Shown piece by piece: positions 34,640-47,036 of a DNA stretch of 64,000 bases. Source of the DNA: Cryptomeria japonica (lineage: Eukaryota > Streptophyta > Pinopsida > Cupressales > Cupressaceae); NCBI RefSeq assembly GCF_030272615.1, contig NC_081413.1:141331872-141395871 (forward strand). Reading direction: 5' to 3'. The translations under genes and the position numbers were made by a program. Within the stretch, counting starts at the first letter, position 1; the number at the start of each line of letters is the position of its first letter. The notes below the pieces were generated by a model. That model did no database searches, was not told the DNA's origin, and saw only the letters and a program-made list of their open reading frames with translations.

Positions 34640-36940
34640 ATGGTTGAAACCCGTTCCCAAAAATCTAGGAGAGAAACTAAAGAGGCTCAAGAGTCCGCAA
34701 ACATGAGCTCCTATGAGTATGACAATGACATATTTTTCAATTCTGATCATACTACATTACCTGACATGGATGCTTATAGAAACATTCCAAATGTTGAGAA
34801 CATGGACACTACAAACAACAATGATACACTCAGTGACAATATGGACAACTTTTCTATACATTTAGCAGAAGTGGAAGACACCATTATGAATCCTCATTTT
34901 AATCGATTGGTTGAGGAAATAATGAGGAGAGATAGACAATATTTTCTACAAGTGATGGCACAAAGTGGAGCCAAGATCCCTCATGATTTCGACATGTCTC
35001 AAATAATGGAAAATCGACCTTTGCAACAAACTCACTCCAACATGGATCAAAGGAGGCCTAATAGTGGAGGCAATAGAGGACCACATCTTGTACCTGAATC
35101 ACCATCATCTTTGTTTCAAAAACCAGAGGTCCCATACACACATGGTCAAACATATGATACGCTTCGCAGACCATTATGGAAGTCTTATGCAGAGAAATAT
35201 GCTCAACCACATACCAATGCTAAGGATCAACCACCAAAGCAATTGGATATTCAAAGGCATGCTCAAAATTTGGACACAAGGAAACCCCGCGTCAAATTTG
35301 GGGGCAACACACTAGAACAAACTCATGACATCCCTGTAGAGTATGGTATACATGGACAAAGCAGATATTTCGTTCCTCAACATGACTCTATACCAAGTGG
35401 TCCATTTACGCAGCATCATTATAGACCGCCTCCATATGAACATGTGTATGATCATTATCATCCGTATATGCAACATGCTCTTCCACAGGGTAGTTCAAGC
35501 ATGGGGTATGGTCCAAGAAGCCGGTCTCCACCGAAGAACAATTTGGAACAACAAATCAAGGACTTACAAAAGAAAATGGAGGACATAAATACACTGAAGC
35601 CAACATACACAATGAGAGACATATGTCCTTATCCATTTGACAAGAGCATTCCAATGCCTCCTTTTCCTACACACTTTGTGACACCTAAGTTTGATAAATA
35701 CAGAGGAAAAGGGGATCCTAAGGCACACATAAGATAGTTTTTCACAACTTGCATTGAGGTAGCTTCAGAAGAAACATATTTGATGAGATTATTCCCACAA
35801 AGCCTAGGTGATCAAGCTATGGAATGGTTCTCCCAACTTCCACCTGGTATTAAGTCATGGGGTGACTTAGCAGAGGCATTTATCCAACATTTCTCCTACA
35901 ACATAGAGACAGACATATCAGTCACTACCTTGTGCAACACCAAGCAAAAAGAGGGAGAGTCTTTTGCATCATTTTTACAAAGATGGAGGAATCTAGCTAG
36001 CAGATGCTCTTGTGAAATTACACAAAAACAAATGGTAGAGATGTTCACCCAGAATGTTAACAAAGACATTGGTTATGACTTAAGAAAAGCTTGTTTGTCC
36101 ACCTTCAAGGACATCATTGAAAAAGGCATAGCGACAGAAAAGGTCCTAATTGAACAAGGAGTCATTAAGATATTCAAGGAAAACAAAGATGACTTTAAAG
36201 GAAAAGATAAGCCAAGATTTTGGAATAAAAACAAGAACATAGTCAATGATGGGGTTGTTGATGCCAATATAGTGCGACTCAAAATAGTTTTTTCGGGATC
36301 CAGCTCTACAAACAATCAGGTGAATACTCAAACAACTTCTAGATCACGAAGGAAGTACACCCCATTGGGAGAACCACTTGAGTCATTTTTCAAGAAGCTA
36401 GTGGCAAACAAAGTAATCACAATTCCAGATTTTCCACCATATGAGCCAAAGGTCAAACCAAATTGGTGGAATGATGATGAATATTGTGAATTCCATAAAA
36501 ACAAAGGTCATAAGACAGGAAATTGTCATCGACTAAAGAACATCATACAAGATCTCATTGATAGAGGTGACATTGAGATTGAAGGGCACTCATCCAATCA
36601 AGAACATGAAATGTTTAAGGAACCATTCCCAAAACATGACAAGGGAAAAGCTACAGCCACAGATGATCAAACCAACTATACCAGAGCATCCTACAACTAT
36701 TATTCAACTATCAATCACATCTTGATGGACAATTATGTCTCTACCATTATCATCAAGGACAAAACCCCTGAGAATTCTACCCAGAGACCCAAGACCGTTC
36801 TGAAAGGCATTGGATCTTCTTCCGAACCTACCTATGAATGTCATGTTACAACCCGTCGAGGTAAATTCACTTTGCAAGGTGCTTCAGCTAAAAACACTGC
36901 TTCCTCATCAACCAAGCCTGAATACAACCTTGTAGAATAG
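34640..36940 (+). pseudogene. Outer Gypsy gag
   Basis: Starts at ATG 34640 (MVETRSQKSRRE). A capsid domain follows: FDKYRGKGDPKAHI, then LMRLFPQSLGDQAMEWF and FASFLQRWRNLASRC. Then a zinc-finger-like YCEFHKNKGHKTGNCHRL (near 36480). One premature TAG lies at 35735 and another closes the frame at 36938; both can be CAG-to-TAG changes. The same frame runs on into the protease, so gag and pol were probably one polyprotein. Confidence 0.85.
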
Positions 36941-37420
36941 TTAGGGAAAACACCTGCGCTTATCTCCATCCTTGAGCTCTTACGTATATCCCCCGCACAT
37001 AAAGCTATTTTGGACAAAATTTTGAGAGACACTGTCATTCCTACTGATTTGAACGTGGACCAGTTTCAAGCCATGGTGGGATACCTTTCCATTCCACACT
37101 CTCTTACATTCATAGAAGCCGATGACGCCTCCATAAGTCAACTGCATAATGCACCATTACACATTGAAGCCTTCATACACAAACATAGAATAAAACAAGT
37201 CCTAATAGATGGAGGAGCAGGTCTGAACATTTGTACATTGAGCACTATTAAACAATTGGGATATTCTGATAAAGTTGTGAATTCTACAAACAAAATTACC
37301 ATCAAAGCATATGATGATGAAGAGCGTTCATCCAAGGGCACAGTCACCTTACCTCTCAGAGTTGGGCTAGTTACAAAGGATGTGGTTTGTCAAGTACTAG
37401 ATCTTGATCTCACATACAAC
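36941..37420 (+). pseudogene. Outer Gypsy protease, 5' part
   Basis: Same frame as gag. Contains the retropepsin-like site LIDGGAGLNICT (near 37205) and a following beta-rich segment ending at LDLTYN, where the nested element enters at 37421. The rest of the domain starts at 45709. The usual Asp-Ser/Thr-Gly is Asp-Gly-Gly here. Confidence 0.8.
37416..37420. repeat. Target-site duplication ACAAC (left)
   Basis: ACAAC at 37416-37420 equals ACAAC at 45704-45708, bordering the nested element; the protease frame continues across when one copy is counted. Confidence 0.9.
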
Positions 37421-39154
37421 TGTAGCGTCGTAAATTGTACGCACTTGCTAAAGCAGTACAATTTCACACCTAGTTTAGCACCCGCCTTGGCACATTTTGC
37501 ATTTTGCATTGCATTTCCCCTTTAGCACTTAATTAGTCAAATTAATTAGGTCTAAGGTTCTATTTCATCATCTCCCACATCATAAAGTTGGGCCCTTTCA
37601 TTAAAGTGTGCCCCTTTCATTTTATTCTTCCAATACATCATTTAATCAAAAACCCTAATTAGGTCCTATTTTGAACTTGGGGGCTTGATTTCGGGGGTCA
37701 AAACATCTTGAAATCACCTGTAACTTTAGGATTCTCTCTAAAATCATCATATCTGACGGCCCTGAAAATTTGGTGAAAAGTTGTCGAGACCATGGCGCCC
37801 GACGTGCACATGGTCCCGGACATTTTTCCCGAAATTTTAGGAGCACAACCCAATCATAAAATAAAGCTTAACCCCAAGAAATTGGCGGGAGTTTCAATCT
37901 CTAAGTCGGCCAAAAGTTGGAATTAAGACCTAGGGTTTCATATATAAGAGCTCTCTTTCTTCATTTGAAAGGATCGGAATTTTGGTTTGAAGGACCTTCT
38001 ATGCAGCGAAAGAGCAGATCTTTGAAGACTTCAATAACATTCAACATCCATCCATCAAGCATTCATCAATTTCATTCATTTGGGGCTTGGGAGACATTGA
38101 AGAACAATAGGAGATTACCGACTGAAGATTGGCTTGTACTCCTCCCTTAAGGGTTGGGTATGATTTCATGTTGTTTTCATGTCTTTGCATAAGCTTCAAT
38201 ATATCCTTTATTCATGCTTTAGATCACTTTGCATCTTGATTTAGAGCATTTACATTATCTTTTACAAGCAATTAGGGTTTACTTTCTAGGTTGCTCTAGT
38301 TTGCTTTCTTGCATTTAAGGACCTTGCACACACACTAGGTCTGCACACACAATACATTTTACAATACAACTTGGCTATTCGTGGAGGTGGAAATCACCGA
38401 AGCAGGGGTTTGACTAAGGCAAAACCCTATATAGCCGCCCATACCCTTTTCAGATATAAGTGCAGGTTTCGGGACTCGGACGACGCCGCAAGTGACAGAT
38501 CCGGGAAAAGCAGGTCAAGATAGCACTCCACACCAAATTGCAAAGAAAAAGACTAGGACAGGGGCGTGGGGCGCCCTGGTCTTGCCAGGACAGGGGCGCT
38601 GGGCGCCCTGGTCCCTGGGACAGGGGCGCTGGGCGCCCTGGTCCCTGGGACAGGGGCGCTGGGCGCCCTGGTCCCTGGGACAGGGGCGCTGGGAGCCCTG
38701 GTCGTCCTGATAGACAGCATTTTCAGCATTTTTGACAGCTTTTTCCAGAGTGCAAAAATAGCAGTTTTCGGAGCAGTTTCAGGGGCAGAATCAGGACAGT
38801 GGCACCTGCGCCCCCGTCCCGAACATTTTCACTCAGATTTTAACACCGGGTATGCATTTACATTCTTGTCTTGTCCTTGTGTTTACAACTTTCCGCTTTC
38901 CATTGTTTAAGTTCAATTCTGCAATCTTGTTAGTAGTTCATACTTGCACTTTGGGGTTAGGAATTGAACTTGCATCATTTTATCTTTCAATACAACAAAG
39001 GAATAGAAATCCTAATAGGTAGCCCGTGGCTCTCTCTTTCACAAGAAGAAGTAGCCAATTGTGTGATACCTCTAGGCTCTTTCATATTCCACAAGTGTGT
39101 GGTTGAAAGTGAGATTAGGGCATGTTTTCTTAGTGTCACTTTTTCTCCCACACA
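37421..39154 (+). repeat. 5' LTR of nested element (1734 bp)
   Basis: TGTAGCGTCG ... TCTCCCACACA. A TATA-like CATATATAAGAGCTC lies near 37939, probably the promoter. A five-unit GC-rich minisatellite lies at about 38559-38710. Compared with the 3' LTR it has two extra minisatellite units and an extra CACTAGGTCTGCACACA-type stretch, and lacks two short insertions. Confidence 0.92.
38559..38710. repeat. 30-bp GC-rich minisatellite, five units
   Basis: Units of ACAGGGGCGCTGGGCGCCCT plus GGTCCCTGGG. The 3' LTR has only three units (45165-45257). GGGCGCTGGGCGCCC can fold on itself. Confidence 0.9.
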
Positions 39155-39175
39155 TTTTGGTGAACCCGACGTGAA
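39155..39175 (+). other. Probable primer-binding site of nested element
   Basis: TTTTGGTGAACCCGACGTGA lies directly after the 5' LTR. The tRNA is not identified. Confidence 0.5.
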
Positions 39176-39315
39176 TCTATCATTGCTTCCTCTTGCATTG
39201 CATTTGTTAGATCTAGATCTAGATTTAGTGTGTTTTCATTTCATTTTCATTAAAAAGAAAAAAAAAAAAAGTGTTTTTCTTTGCATTGTGTGTTTAAATT
39301 TTATGCAATTTCAAA

Positions 39316-42300
39316 ATGTCAGATTTTTATTTGCAAGATGTTCATATTTGTGATGATTATGAGTTAGATGAAGCTTTAGATGAGTTTTTGAAACCTAAAT
39401 ATACCAAACCTTCATTTTACCAAAAACTCATAAACATTGTTACTATGCCATTTCGTTGTGATGAGAAAGATAAGTCGAATGATTCCTCTCAAGGGTACAT
39501 TCCTATCAGCTCTTCCACTAAATCTAGTAACATGGTTGTTTTCAATGATCCCCTCTATGAAGAGATATCTCCTTTTGAATTAAAAGATAAACCTTTTAAT
39601 AGATATGATCATGCTTTGTTGAATGATGCCCTTGATGCCTTTGTGTCCCCTAAAAAACACTCCCTTCATGAGGATCCTTTTGTGCAAGAAGATGACATTA
39701 TCCCTACATTTCCTAGTGATGGCCTTTCCTTTTCCAACAAAATTCCCACTAGAGATGATGAATTAATGGTAAATGCTTACCCTTCTCCTAAAGTTGGTCT
39801 TACCCATAAGCATCCCTTAGAGAAAGAAGATGAAATAATAAGCAATTTCCTTAATTCTCTCTCCCCTATTGAACATATTTTGAGGAAAGAGGATGAGTTT
39901 AACACATCTATTGATGCTCTCCCTCCTAAGGATGCAGAATTAATAAACAATGTTATCTCCTCTCCCAAAATTGACAATACTTCAAACATTCCTTTCAACA
40001 ACCTCACTATTTGGGATGAACCATTAGAAGAAGGTATAGATTATTCTTTACCCCTAGCCAAAGGGGATGAAATCAAGATTGAAAACTCCCTTGATAGTTT
40101 CTCACCTTCCTTGAATCTCAATTATTCTCCCTCTAAAAATAAAGCATCTCCCTCTCCTCAACTTGGTTCTACTCATAAGGAAACCCTAGTTCAAAGCAAG
40201 ATGGTTAACATCTCTTTCAAAGATCTCCCTCTCAAAAGTGAGACTTTAGAGAGTAATGTTGATCCTTCTCCTAGAGAGTTTATTCCCCATGTAGATCCTT
40301 TGATAGAGGATGATATGACTTTTCCTAGTCTTACCCTTCCTACTAGAACATCAATGCCTATCCCTTGTCTCTCTCCTAAAATTGATCTAATCTGTGATAA
40401 GATTTTAGTGCAAGAGAAGACTATCAATAATTCTTCCAACACTTTTGTTCATTCCTCTAAACCATCCTCAATCAATTTGATACATGTGAATGAAACACCT
40501 AACAAACCTCTCTTCACTGTCCAAGGTGCTTGTCCTTCTCAAAATTCTCAACCTTTAAATAAGCCTATCTTAGTGGTTCAAGGTGGTTATGCTAATGATT
40601 CTTTTTGCACTCCTAAGAAACCTGTTATTACTGTGCAAGGAGGTTATTCCTCTAAGAGCCCTTATGAGTATGCTAAGCAATTGACTAGAGAGAGTTATCA
40701 TGTGGTTGCCCATACTTATAATACTAGAAACAATAGGCAACCTAATCCTCCTCCAGTTATCCCAACTTCACTTCCTCCTTCCCAACCTATTCTTCCCCAA
40801 GCTCCACGTATTTCACAAGTTCTTGGTAAGGAATATGATCTCATAGAACAACTTAAAGCTACCCCTGCTAAGATATCCCTTTGGGATTTGATCCAAACTT
40901 CTTCCGCTCATCATGGAATGTTACAAGATGCCTTGAAAGATTTGAATGTTCCTCCACCTAATACATCTAGTAATATAGTGTCTTTGGTTAACTCTATGAT
41001 GAATCCTAAAGCTCAAATTGTGTTTACTCAAGATGAGTTGCCTACTAGTGAAATTCAACATCAATATGATCCCTTGATGATTGTGGTTATCATAAATGAC
41101 ACTGCTATAAGACGAACACTGGTAGATAATGGCTCTGGCCTTAATGTGTGTAGCATTAATCTATTGCATAAGATGAATGTGGATACATCCCTTATTGAGC
41201 CCGACTCTCGTCCCATTCGAGGCTTTGATAATGTGGCTAAGTCTTCATTAGGTATTATCACCTTACCCATCACAGTGGGACCTGTTACTTTGCCTACTCC
41301 TATCCATGTTATGTCGGGAAATCTAACATACAACTTGTTATTAGGGAGACCTTGGATTCACAGTATGCAAGCTGTCCCCTCTACATTGCATAGACAAGTT
41401 AAATTCATTTATAACAATAAGACACATACCTTGATAGGTGATACTAATTTTCAAGCTTGTTTGCAAACATCTAAGCCTTCCTCTTCTAGTAAAGACTCGT
41501 TAAACAAGATACCTATGGATGAATCCTTACCCTCTGATAATCAAAATTCTTTGGATGAGTCTGAAGCTCCTGAAGAAGATCCTTCTCGACTTGAATATAC
41601 GCATAAAAAGGCTTTTGATCCTGAGAAGGTTCTCGCAGAAGACGATTGGGGATCTCTTGACTTTAATCCCACCTTTGTAGGTGAGTATAGGGTTCCTCCT
41701 AGAGAGTTTAAAGTTAAAAAGAAGGAAGAAACTAAAAATCAATCAGTCTTACCTGAACCTATGAGCAATAATTTTGTGGCCGCTTCTCAAACTTCTTCTC
41801 CTCACACCTCTAATTATGAAGAGTTTGATTCTTTGTCTTATGAAAAACCACCTTCTCTTCCTGAAATGGCTGATCGTTATGGTCGTGGTTTTCGCATTTT
41901 TGCTAAGCATGGGTATCATGGAAATGGTTGTGGCGCTCATGAACAAGGGATAAAAGTTCCTCTAGAGACTAATTTTCACAATTATGCCTTTGGACTCGGC
42001 TATAATCCCTGCAAACGTACCAAAGCATCTAAAAGACCATCTCTCAATGTGAATGCTATATTTAGTAGTGATGATGATCTCACTTCAACTAAATCATCTT
42101 CTACTTCTATCAACTCTCATTCCCCTCATAAGGAAATCTTGGCAATGAACAAATCTCTTTATGAATCCCCTCAAATTTCTGAATCCACTTATGAATCTTT
42201 ATCTCCTATTCATCATAAAGTCCTTTCCTCCAGGGATAAGGCTCTAATAAATCACACTCATCCCTCTTCTAAGATTTCTTGTGACTTTTCTTCTTCAATT

Positions 42301-42396
42301 TTTATCATTTTATACATGTTTTTGATCTCACTTATGGTTGAGCATTCAGCATGTCATATTCAAATACCTCATTCAATCTATCATATCTTTAAATAA
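39316..42396 (+). CDS. 1026-aa protein with protease-like and G-patch-like parts
   Basis: Uninterrupted frame from ATG 39316. The first ~480 residues are hydrophilic, Ser/Pro-rich and unrecognised, with repeated phrases such as FTVQGACPS, LVVQGGYAN and ITVQGGYSS. Near residues 580-700 is a retropepsin-like domain: LVDNGSGLNVCS, then GNLTYNLLLGRPWI. Near residues 850-900 is a Gly-rich G-patch-like stretch (DRYGRGFRIFAKHGYHGNGCG ... FGLGYNP). The C-terminus has a hydrophobic segment (FIILYMFLISLMV). The protease plus G-patch order equals the segment between protease and reverse transcriptase in the outer Tat-type element, so it looks like a partial gag-pol that has lost its enzymes. The Asp-Asn-Gly in place of Asp-Ser/Thr-Gly makes protease activity uncertain. 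The protein may act in trans with enzymes from other elements. Confidence 0.8.
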   Translation: MSDFYLQDVHICDDYELDEALDEFLKPKYTKPSFYQKLINIVTMPFRCDEKDKSNDSSQGYIPISSSTKSSNMVVFNDPLYEEISPFELKDKPFNRYDHALLNDALDAFVSPKKHSLHEDPFVQEDDIIPTFPSDGLSFSNKIPTRDDELMVNAYPSPKVGLTHKHPLEKEDEIISNFLNSLSPIEHILRKEDEFNTSIDALPPKDAELINNVISSPKIDNTSNIPFNNLTIWDEPLEEGIDYSLPLAKGDEIKIENSLDSFSPSLNLNYSPSKNKASPSPQLGSTHKETLVQSKMVNISFKDLPLKSETLESNVDPSPREFIPHVDPLIEDDMTFPSLTLPTRTSMPIPCLSPKIDLICDKILVQEKTINNSSNTFVHSSKPSSINLIHVNETPNKPLFTVQGACPSQNSQPLNKPILVVQGGYANDSFCTPKKPVITVQGGYSSKSPYEYAKQLTRESYHVVAHTYNTRNNRQPNPPPVIPTSLPPSQPILPQAPRISQVLGKEYDLIEQLKATPAKISLWDLIQTSSAHHGMLQDALKDLNVPPPNTSSNIVSLVNSMMNPKAQIVFTQDELPTSEIQHQYDPLMIVVIINDTAIRRTLVDNGSGLNVCSINLLHKMNVDTSLIEPDSRPIRGFDNVAKSSLGIITLPITVGPVTLPTPIHVMSGNLTYNLLLGRPWIHSMQAVPSTLHRQVKFIYNNKTHTLIGDTNFQACLQTSKPSSSSKDSLNKIPMDESLPSDNQNSLDESEAPEEDPSRLEYTHKKAFDPEKVLAEDDWGSLDFNPTFVGEYRVPPREFKVKKKEETKNQSVLPEPMSNNFVAASQTSSPHTSNYEEFDSLSYEKPPSLPEMADRYGRGFRIFAKHGYHGNGCGAHEQGIKVPLETNFHNYAFGLGYNPCKRTKASKRPSLNVNAIFSSDDDLTSTKSSSTSINSHSPHKEILAMNKSLYESPQISESTYESLSPIHHKVLSSRDKALINHTHPSSKISCDFSSSIFIILYMFLISLMVEHSACHIQIPHSIYHIFK

Positions 42397-44019
42397 CATT
42401 AATGGCTATTATGTTGCTCATCATTATGTGACATTGGTAGCTCATTTACTGGGGGCTCATTGTCATTCATGATGGTACAATTTCAAGTGCAATCATATTT
42501 TTTGAAGCAACATAATAGCCTAATTTTCTTGTTCCTATGGGGACAAGAATGATTTCATACATCTCTTCTTTTGCTTATGTCCAAATCTCTCCCTAGAAGA
42601 TTGTGTAAGTCCTTCTCATTGTCCTTATCCTTGGGAGGCAATGATCTTTCCTTATTTTTATCTAAGGATCCACTTTTTCCTATTTTGTGGATGGTGTGGA
42701 CTTTATTACTTGATGTTATGCCTTGTACGCATTTGTTGTTGTTTGTTCAAGGATTCTCTCTTACAAGAGGTGTAAGTCCTTGACTACAACCTCTTTTGCA
42801 CTTGGTAAAATACATCCATAATGAATTCACTCTCCCAATTGGGTTAAAAGGAGCATCATCCTTCATTAAGAATCACTTTCACCTCGCAAAAGAAGGAAGT
42901 ATTGCATTCTTATTCTCTTCTTTGTCTTATTCTAGAAGATGTTATATTTGTCTAAGACAATTTCTCTTAGGGATAGGTGTCTTTTGTACAAATATCTCTT
43001 CTCCTCTAAGGATCTCCTTTACACATACTACAAGATATCCCTTTTCAACTATCTTATCCTTGCTTAAGGAGTGCAGAACTCTCTTGCTTGGATCTATGAC
43101 ATTGTTGCATTTTTGGGGTATCTTCTGGTGTGATGAAGGTAGGTATCCTTGTTCTACTTTTCTTATGACATAAACATTACACTTTCTGGGCAATGGGTCA
43201 TTCTCGGAACCAGAGCATAGACTCTTAGAGCGAGATGTCACGCTTTTGTACTATACATATACAGGTTGTAGCATACTCGGGCATAGACTCCTATGAGGTG
43301 CTTCTAACCTCCCTTACACACACATGCACGAGGTTGAGTGGAACTAGCGGCATAAGGCTAGACTTTCTCACTCTCCTCCCTTACATGGATCACCTAGACA
43401 GACTCTAGGGGCTAGTTTTCCGTGTCCTCTTTCCCATGGATCACCTAGACAAGATCTAGGGGTGAGAAGTCCATGTCTTCTCTCTCACTATTCTTCTCAT
43501 GGATCACCAATGTGTGTATTCATGCTTTTTTCCTTTCTTTTCTTCTCTTTGCATTTTGTTTCCATTTACATCCTTCATCTTGTGTTAGAGAACTCTCGAA
43601 TCCTCACACTCTTTGTTGTGTTGGAATTGAGATTTAGTCCTCTTTCTTACCAAATGATTCTCCATTAGTTTTTGATCTCATATCAAATCTTCTTGTGAGC
43701 ATTTGTCATCAATATTATTTAACAATTCGAAGTGGTAAACATGATACCCTGTTTCAACTCACTAAAATTAGCAAGCCGAAACAGGGGGGGCATATAGCCA
43801 CCCTCAAATTTTCATCACCTTCCTTAGTAAGCATTAGGTGATTTTGTGATCTAACGTGTGTTTTGTAGGGTGCGGTTCCTAACTGTGTACTGCAGATACC
43901 GCTGGGGGCTTCGTTTGACAGACTTATGGATATATCATTTTTCAAATAATGTTTACTTTTCTGTACTTTAGCTTGCATATGCACGTAGTGTTCATATGAC
44001 CGCTAAAGTGGGGGCTAAA
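42397..44019 (+). other. 3' non-coding part of nested element with polypurine tract
   Basis: No gene recognised; about 1.6 kb. Repeats of ATGGATCACCTAGACA plus TCTAGGGG occur near 43385 and 43436. AAAGTGGGGGCTAAA at 44006-44019 abuts the 3' LTR and fits a polypurine tract for plus-strand priming. Confidence 0.75.
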
Positions 44020-45703
44020 TGTAGCGTCGTAAATTTTACACACTTGCTAAAGCAGTACAATTTCACACCTAGTTTAGCACCCGCCTTGGCGCATTTTGCA
44101 TTTTGCATTGCATTTCCCCTTTATCACTTAATTAGTCAAATTAATTAGGTCTAAGGTTCTATTTCATCATCTCCCACATCATAAAGTTGGGCCCTTTCAT
44201 TAAAGTGTGCCCCTTGCCCCTTTCATTTTATTCTTCCAATACATCATTTAATCAAAAACCCTAATTAGGTCCTATTTTGAACTTGGGGGCTTGATTTCGG
44301 GGGTCAAAACATCTTGAAATCACCTGTAACTTCGGGATTCTCTCTAAAATCATCATATCTGACGGCCCTGAAAATTTGGTGAAAAGTTGTCGAGACCATG
44401 GCGCCCGGAGAGGACCATGGTGCCCGGCGTGCACATGGTCCCGGACATTTTTCCCAAAATTTTAGGAGCACGACCCAATCATAAAATAAAGCTTAACCCC
44501 AAGAAATTGGCGGGAGATTCAATCTCTAGGTCGGCCAAAAGTTGGAATTAAGACCTAGGGTTTCATATATAAGAGCTCTCTTTCTTCATTTGAAAGGATC
44601 GGAATTTTGGTTTGAAGGACCTTCTATGCAGCGAAAGAGCAGATCTTTGAAGACTTCAATAACATTCAACATCCATCCATCAAACATTCATCAATTTCAT
44701 TCATTTGGGGCTTGGGAGACATTGAAGAACAATAGGAGATTACCGACTGAAGATTGGCTTGTACTCCTCCCTTAAGGGTTGGGTATGATTTCATGTTGTT
44801 TTCATGTCTTTGCATAAGCTTCAATATATCCTTTATTCATGCTTTAGATCACTTTGCATCTTGATTTAGAGCATTTACATTATCTTTTACAAGCAATTAG
44901 GGTTTACTTTCTAGGTTGCTCTAGTTTGCTTTCTTGCATTTAAGGACCTTGCACACACAATACATTTTACAATACAACTTGGCTATTCGTGGAGGTGGAA
45001 ATCACCGAAGCGGGGGTTTGACTAAGGGAAAACCCTATATAGCCGCTCATACCCTTTTCAGATATAAGTGCAGGTTTCGGGACTCGGACAACGTCGCAGG
45101 TGACAGATCCGAGAAAAGCAAGTCAAGATAGCACTCCACACCAAATTGCAGAGCAAAAGACCAGGACAGGGGCGTGGGGCGCCCTGGTCCTGCCAGGACA
45201 AGGGCGCTGGGCGCCCTGGTCCCTGGGACAGGGGCGCTGGGTGCCCTGGTCCTCCTGACAGACAGCATTTTCAGCATTTTTGACAGCTTTTTCCAGAGTG
45301 CAAAAACAACAGTTTTCGGAGCAGTTTCAGGGGCAGAATCAGGACAGTGGCGCCCGCGCCCCCGTCCCGAACATTTTCACTCAGATTTTAACACTGGGTA
45401 CGCATTTACATTCTTGTCTTGTCCTTGTGTTTACAGCTTTCCGCTTTCCATTGTTTAAGTTCAATTTTGCAATCTTGTTAGTAGTTCATACTTGCACTTT
45501 GGGGTTAGGAATTGAACTTGCATCATTTTATCTTTCAATTACAACAAAGGAATAGAAATCCTAATAGGTAGCCCGTGGCTCTCTCTTTCACAAGAAGAAG
45601 TAGCCAATTGTGTGATACCTCTAGGCTCTTTCGTATTCCACAAGTGTGTGGTTGAAAGTGAGATTAGGGCATGTTTGCTTAGTGTCACTTTTTCTCCCAC
45701 ACA
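44020..45703 (+). repeat. 3' LTR of nested element (1684 bp)
   Basis: TGTAGCGTCG ... TCTCCCACACA, matching the 5' LTR over its length. It has three minisatellite units instead of five, plus short insertions near 44215 (GCCCCTT) and 44405. The target duplication ACAAC follows at 45704-45708. Confidence 0.92.
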
Positions 45704-45708
45704 ACAAC

Positions 45709-46995
45709 ATATTGCTAGGACGTCCTTGGATTCATGAAATGAGGGCAGTCCCATCTACATATCACCAATGCATCAAGTTTCCTCACAATGGAGTTGAAAT
45801 AACAGTTAATGGAGATCCTAATCCATTCATATATTGCAATAACTTGAGACCAAAAACTGAGATCATCATTCCCAATAATCGCGAAGCTGTTCCTTCTTCT
45901 GCATACATTGATCCTGAGTCATTAAAACCATCGACATCAAAACAAGGTGAACTTAAGGGAAAATTCTAGGACAAGGGCATGGGTGAATACACTTTGAATC
46001 AGACCATGTACTTACAACAAGTCATGAATTCACCAAAAGAATATGGAAGACCACATCCTAATAAGCAGGTATCTATCATTATACTCAAATGGGACCCTAC
46101 TATCTTTCAAAGATGGGGTGAACTGGAAGAGGAAAACTTATACAAAATGCTCTACAAAGACCTTGAAAATGATACACAAGATCACATCAGTATACCATGT
46201 GAGAAGTATGGTAAAGGGTTCAAGATTCTACAAAAATTTGGGTATGATGGCAAAAGCCCTCTTGGGTTAAGAAAGGGAGGCATCATTGAACCTTTACAAC
46301 CTGAATTGACATTCAAAAAGGAATGCTCGAAGGGACTTGGTTTCGTGACTTCCAAGGTCCACACTCAAAAGACAGAAGAAGCATTACAAATCAAAGCTGC
46401 CGAAATTCAACAAGAAAATCGCTATTCCACAGACTCCAATGAATGGGAATGGGGTTCAGACAAATCCTCTAGTGACTATGAGCTCACTGAGACATTCAGA
46501 GAACCAAGTGAACCAATAGAAGAAGAGGAATTTAATAGGAAATTCAAAGTTGGTCAAGAAACAACCCTAGAGGATCCCATACAATTTTCGCCTCTAGGTC
46601 TTGGGTTGAAATCACATAGAATGAGAACACCTGTCCCGAAATGCGCTACTAGTGATGATAATCTGGATTCGTTCATGATCGAGACTGATGAGGAGAGTGC
46701 CAATGATGACTTTGATAACTACCTTGACATACCTGAATATAACTGCATCCTCACTCTTAACCTCGCTAACTTTGAGGACATCAAAGGCCTTCCCCTTGTT
46801 CACCACCAACTCATTGACTGGGACCATGAAGGACCTGCACAGTTTGACACATTCCAAAATGATGAAGCTTTTATTGACTATCTGGGCATACAAGATGATC
46901 TTCCCCCTGGGGACCATAAAGCGGGATACACTATAGAACTCAATAGCGTGGCATATTTCGGTGAGGGTGTCGGGCCTCTAGTCACAAAAATGTAA
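45709..46995 (+). pseudogene. Outer Gypsy protease 3' part and G-patch-like linker
   Basis: Continues the protease frame with [16 protein letters not shown], then a linker interrupted by a TAG at 45967. Near 46195 lies CEKYGKGFKILQKFGYDGKS followed by GLGF, which resembles a G-patch. An acidic stretch follows. The frame ends at 46995 and reverse transcriptase resumes in another frame at 47037, through a frameshift or a separate start. Confidence 0.75.
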
Positions 46996-47036
46996 AAATA
47001 AAAACAAACCAAGGGTCTTATGGCGGAAACCACACT

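Larger units (their letters stand above)
37421..45703 (+). mobile_element. Nested, probably non-autonomous LTR retrotransposon
   Basis: About 8.3 kb, inserted into the protease of the outer element. It has two long, very similar LTRs, a primer-site region, one long intact frame, a polypurine tract and a perfect 5-bp target duplication. I see no reverse transcriptase, RNase H or integrase between the LTRs. The intact frame and similar LTRs contrast with the stop-ridden host element and indicate a later insertion. Confidence 0.92.
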
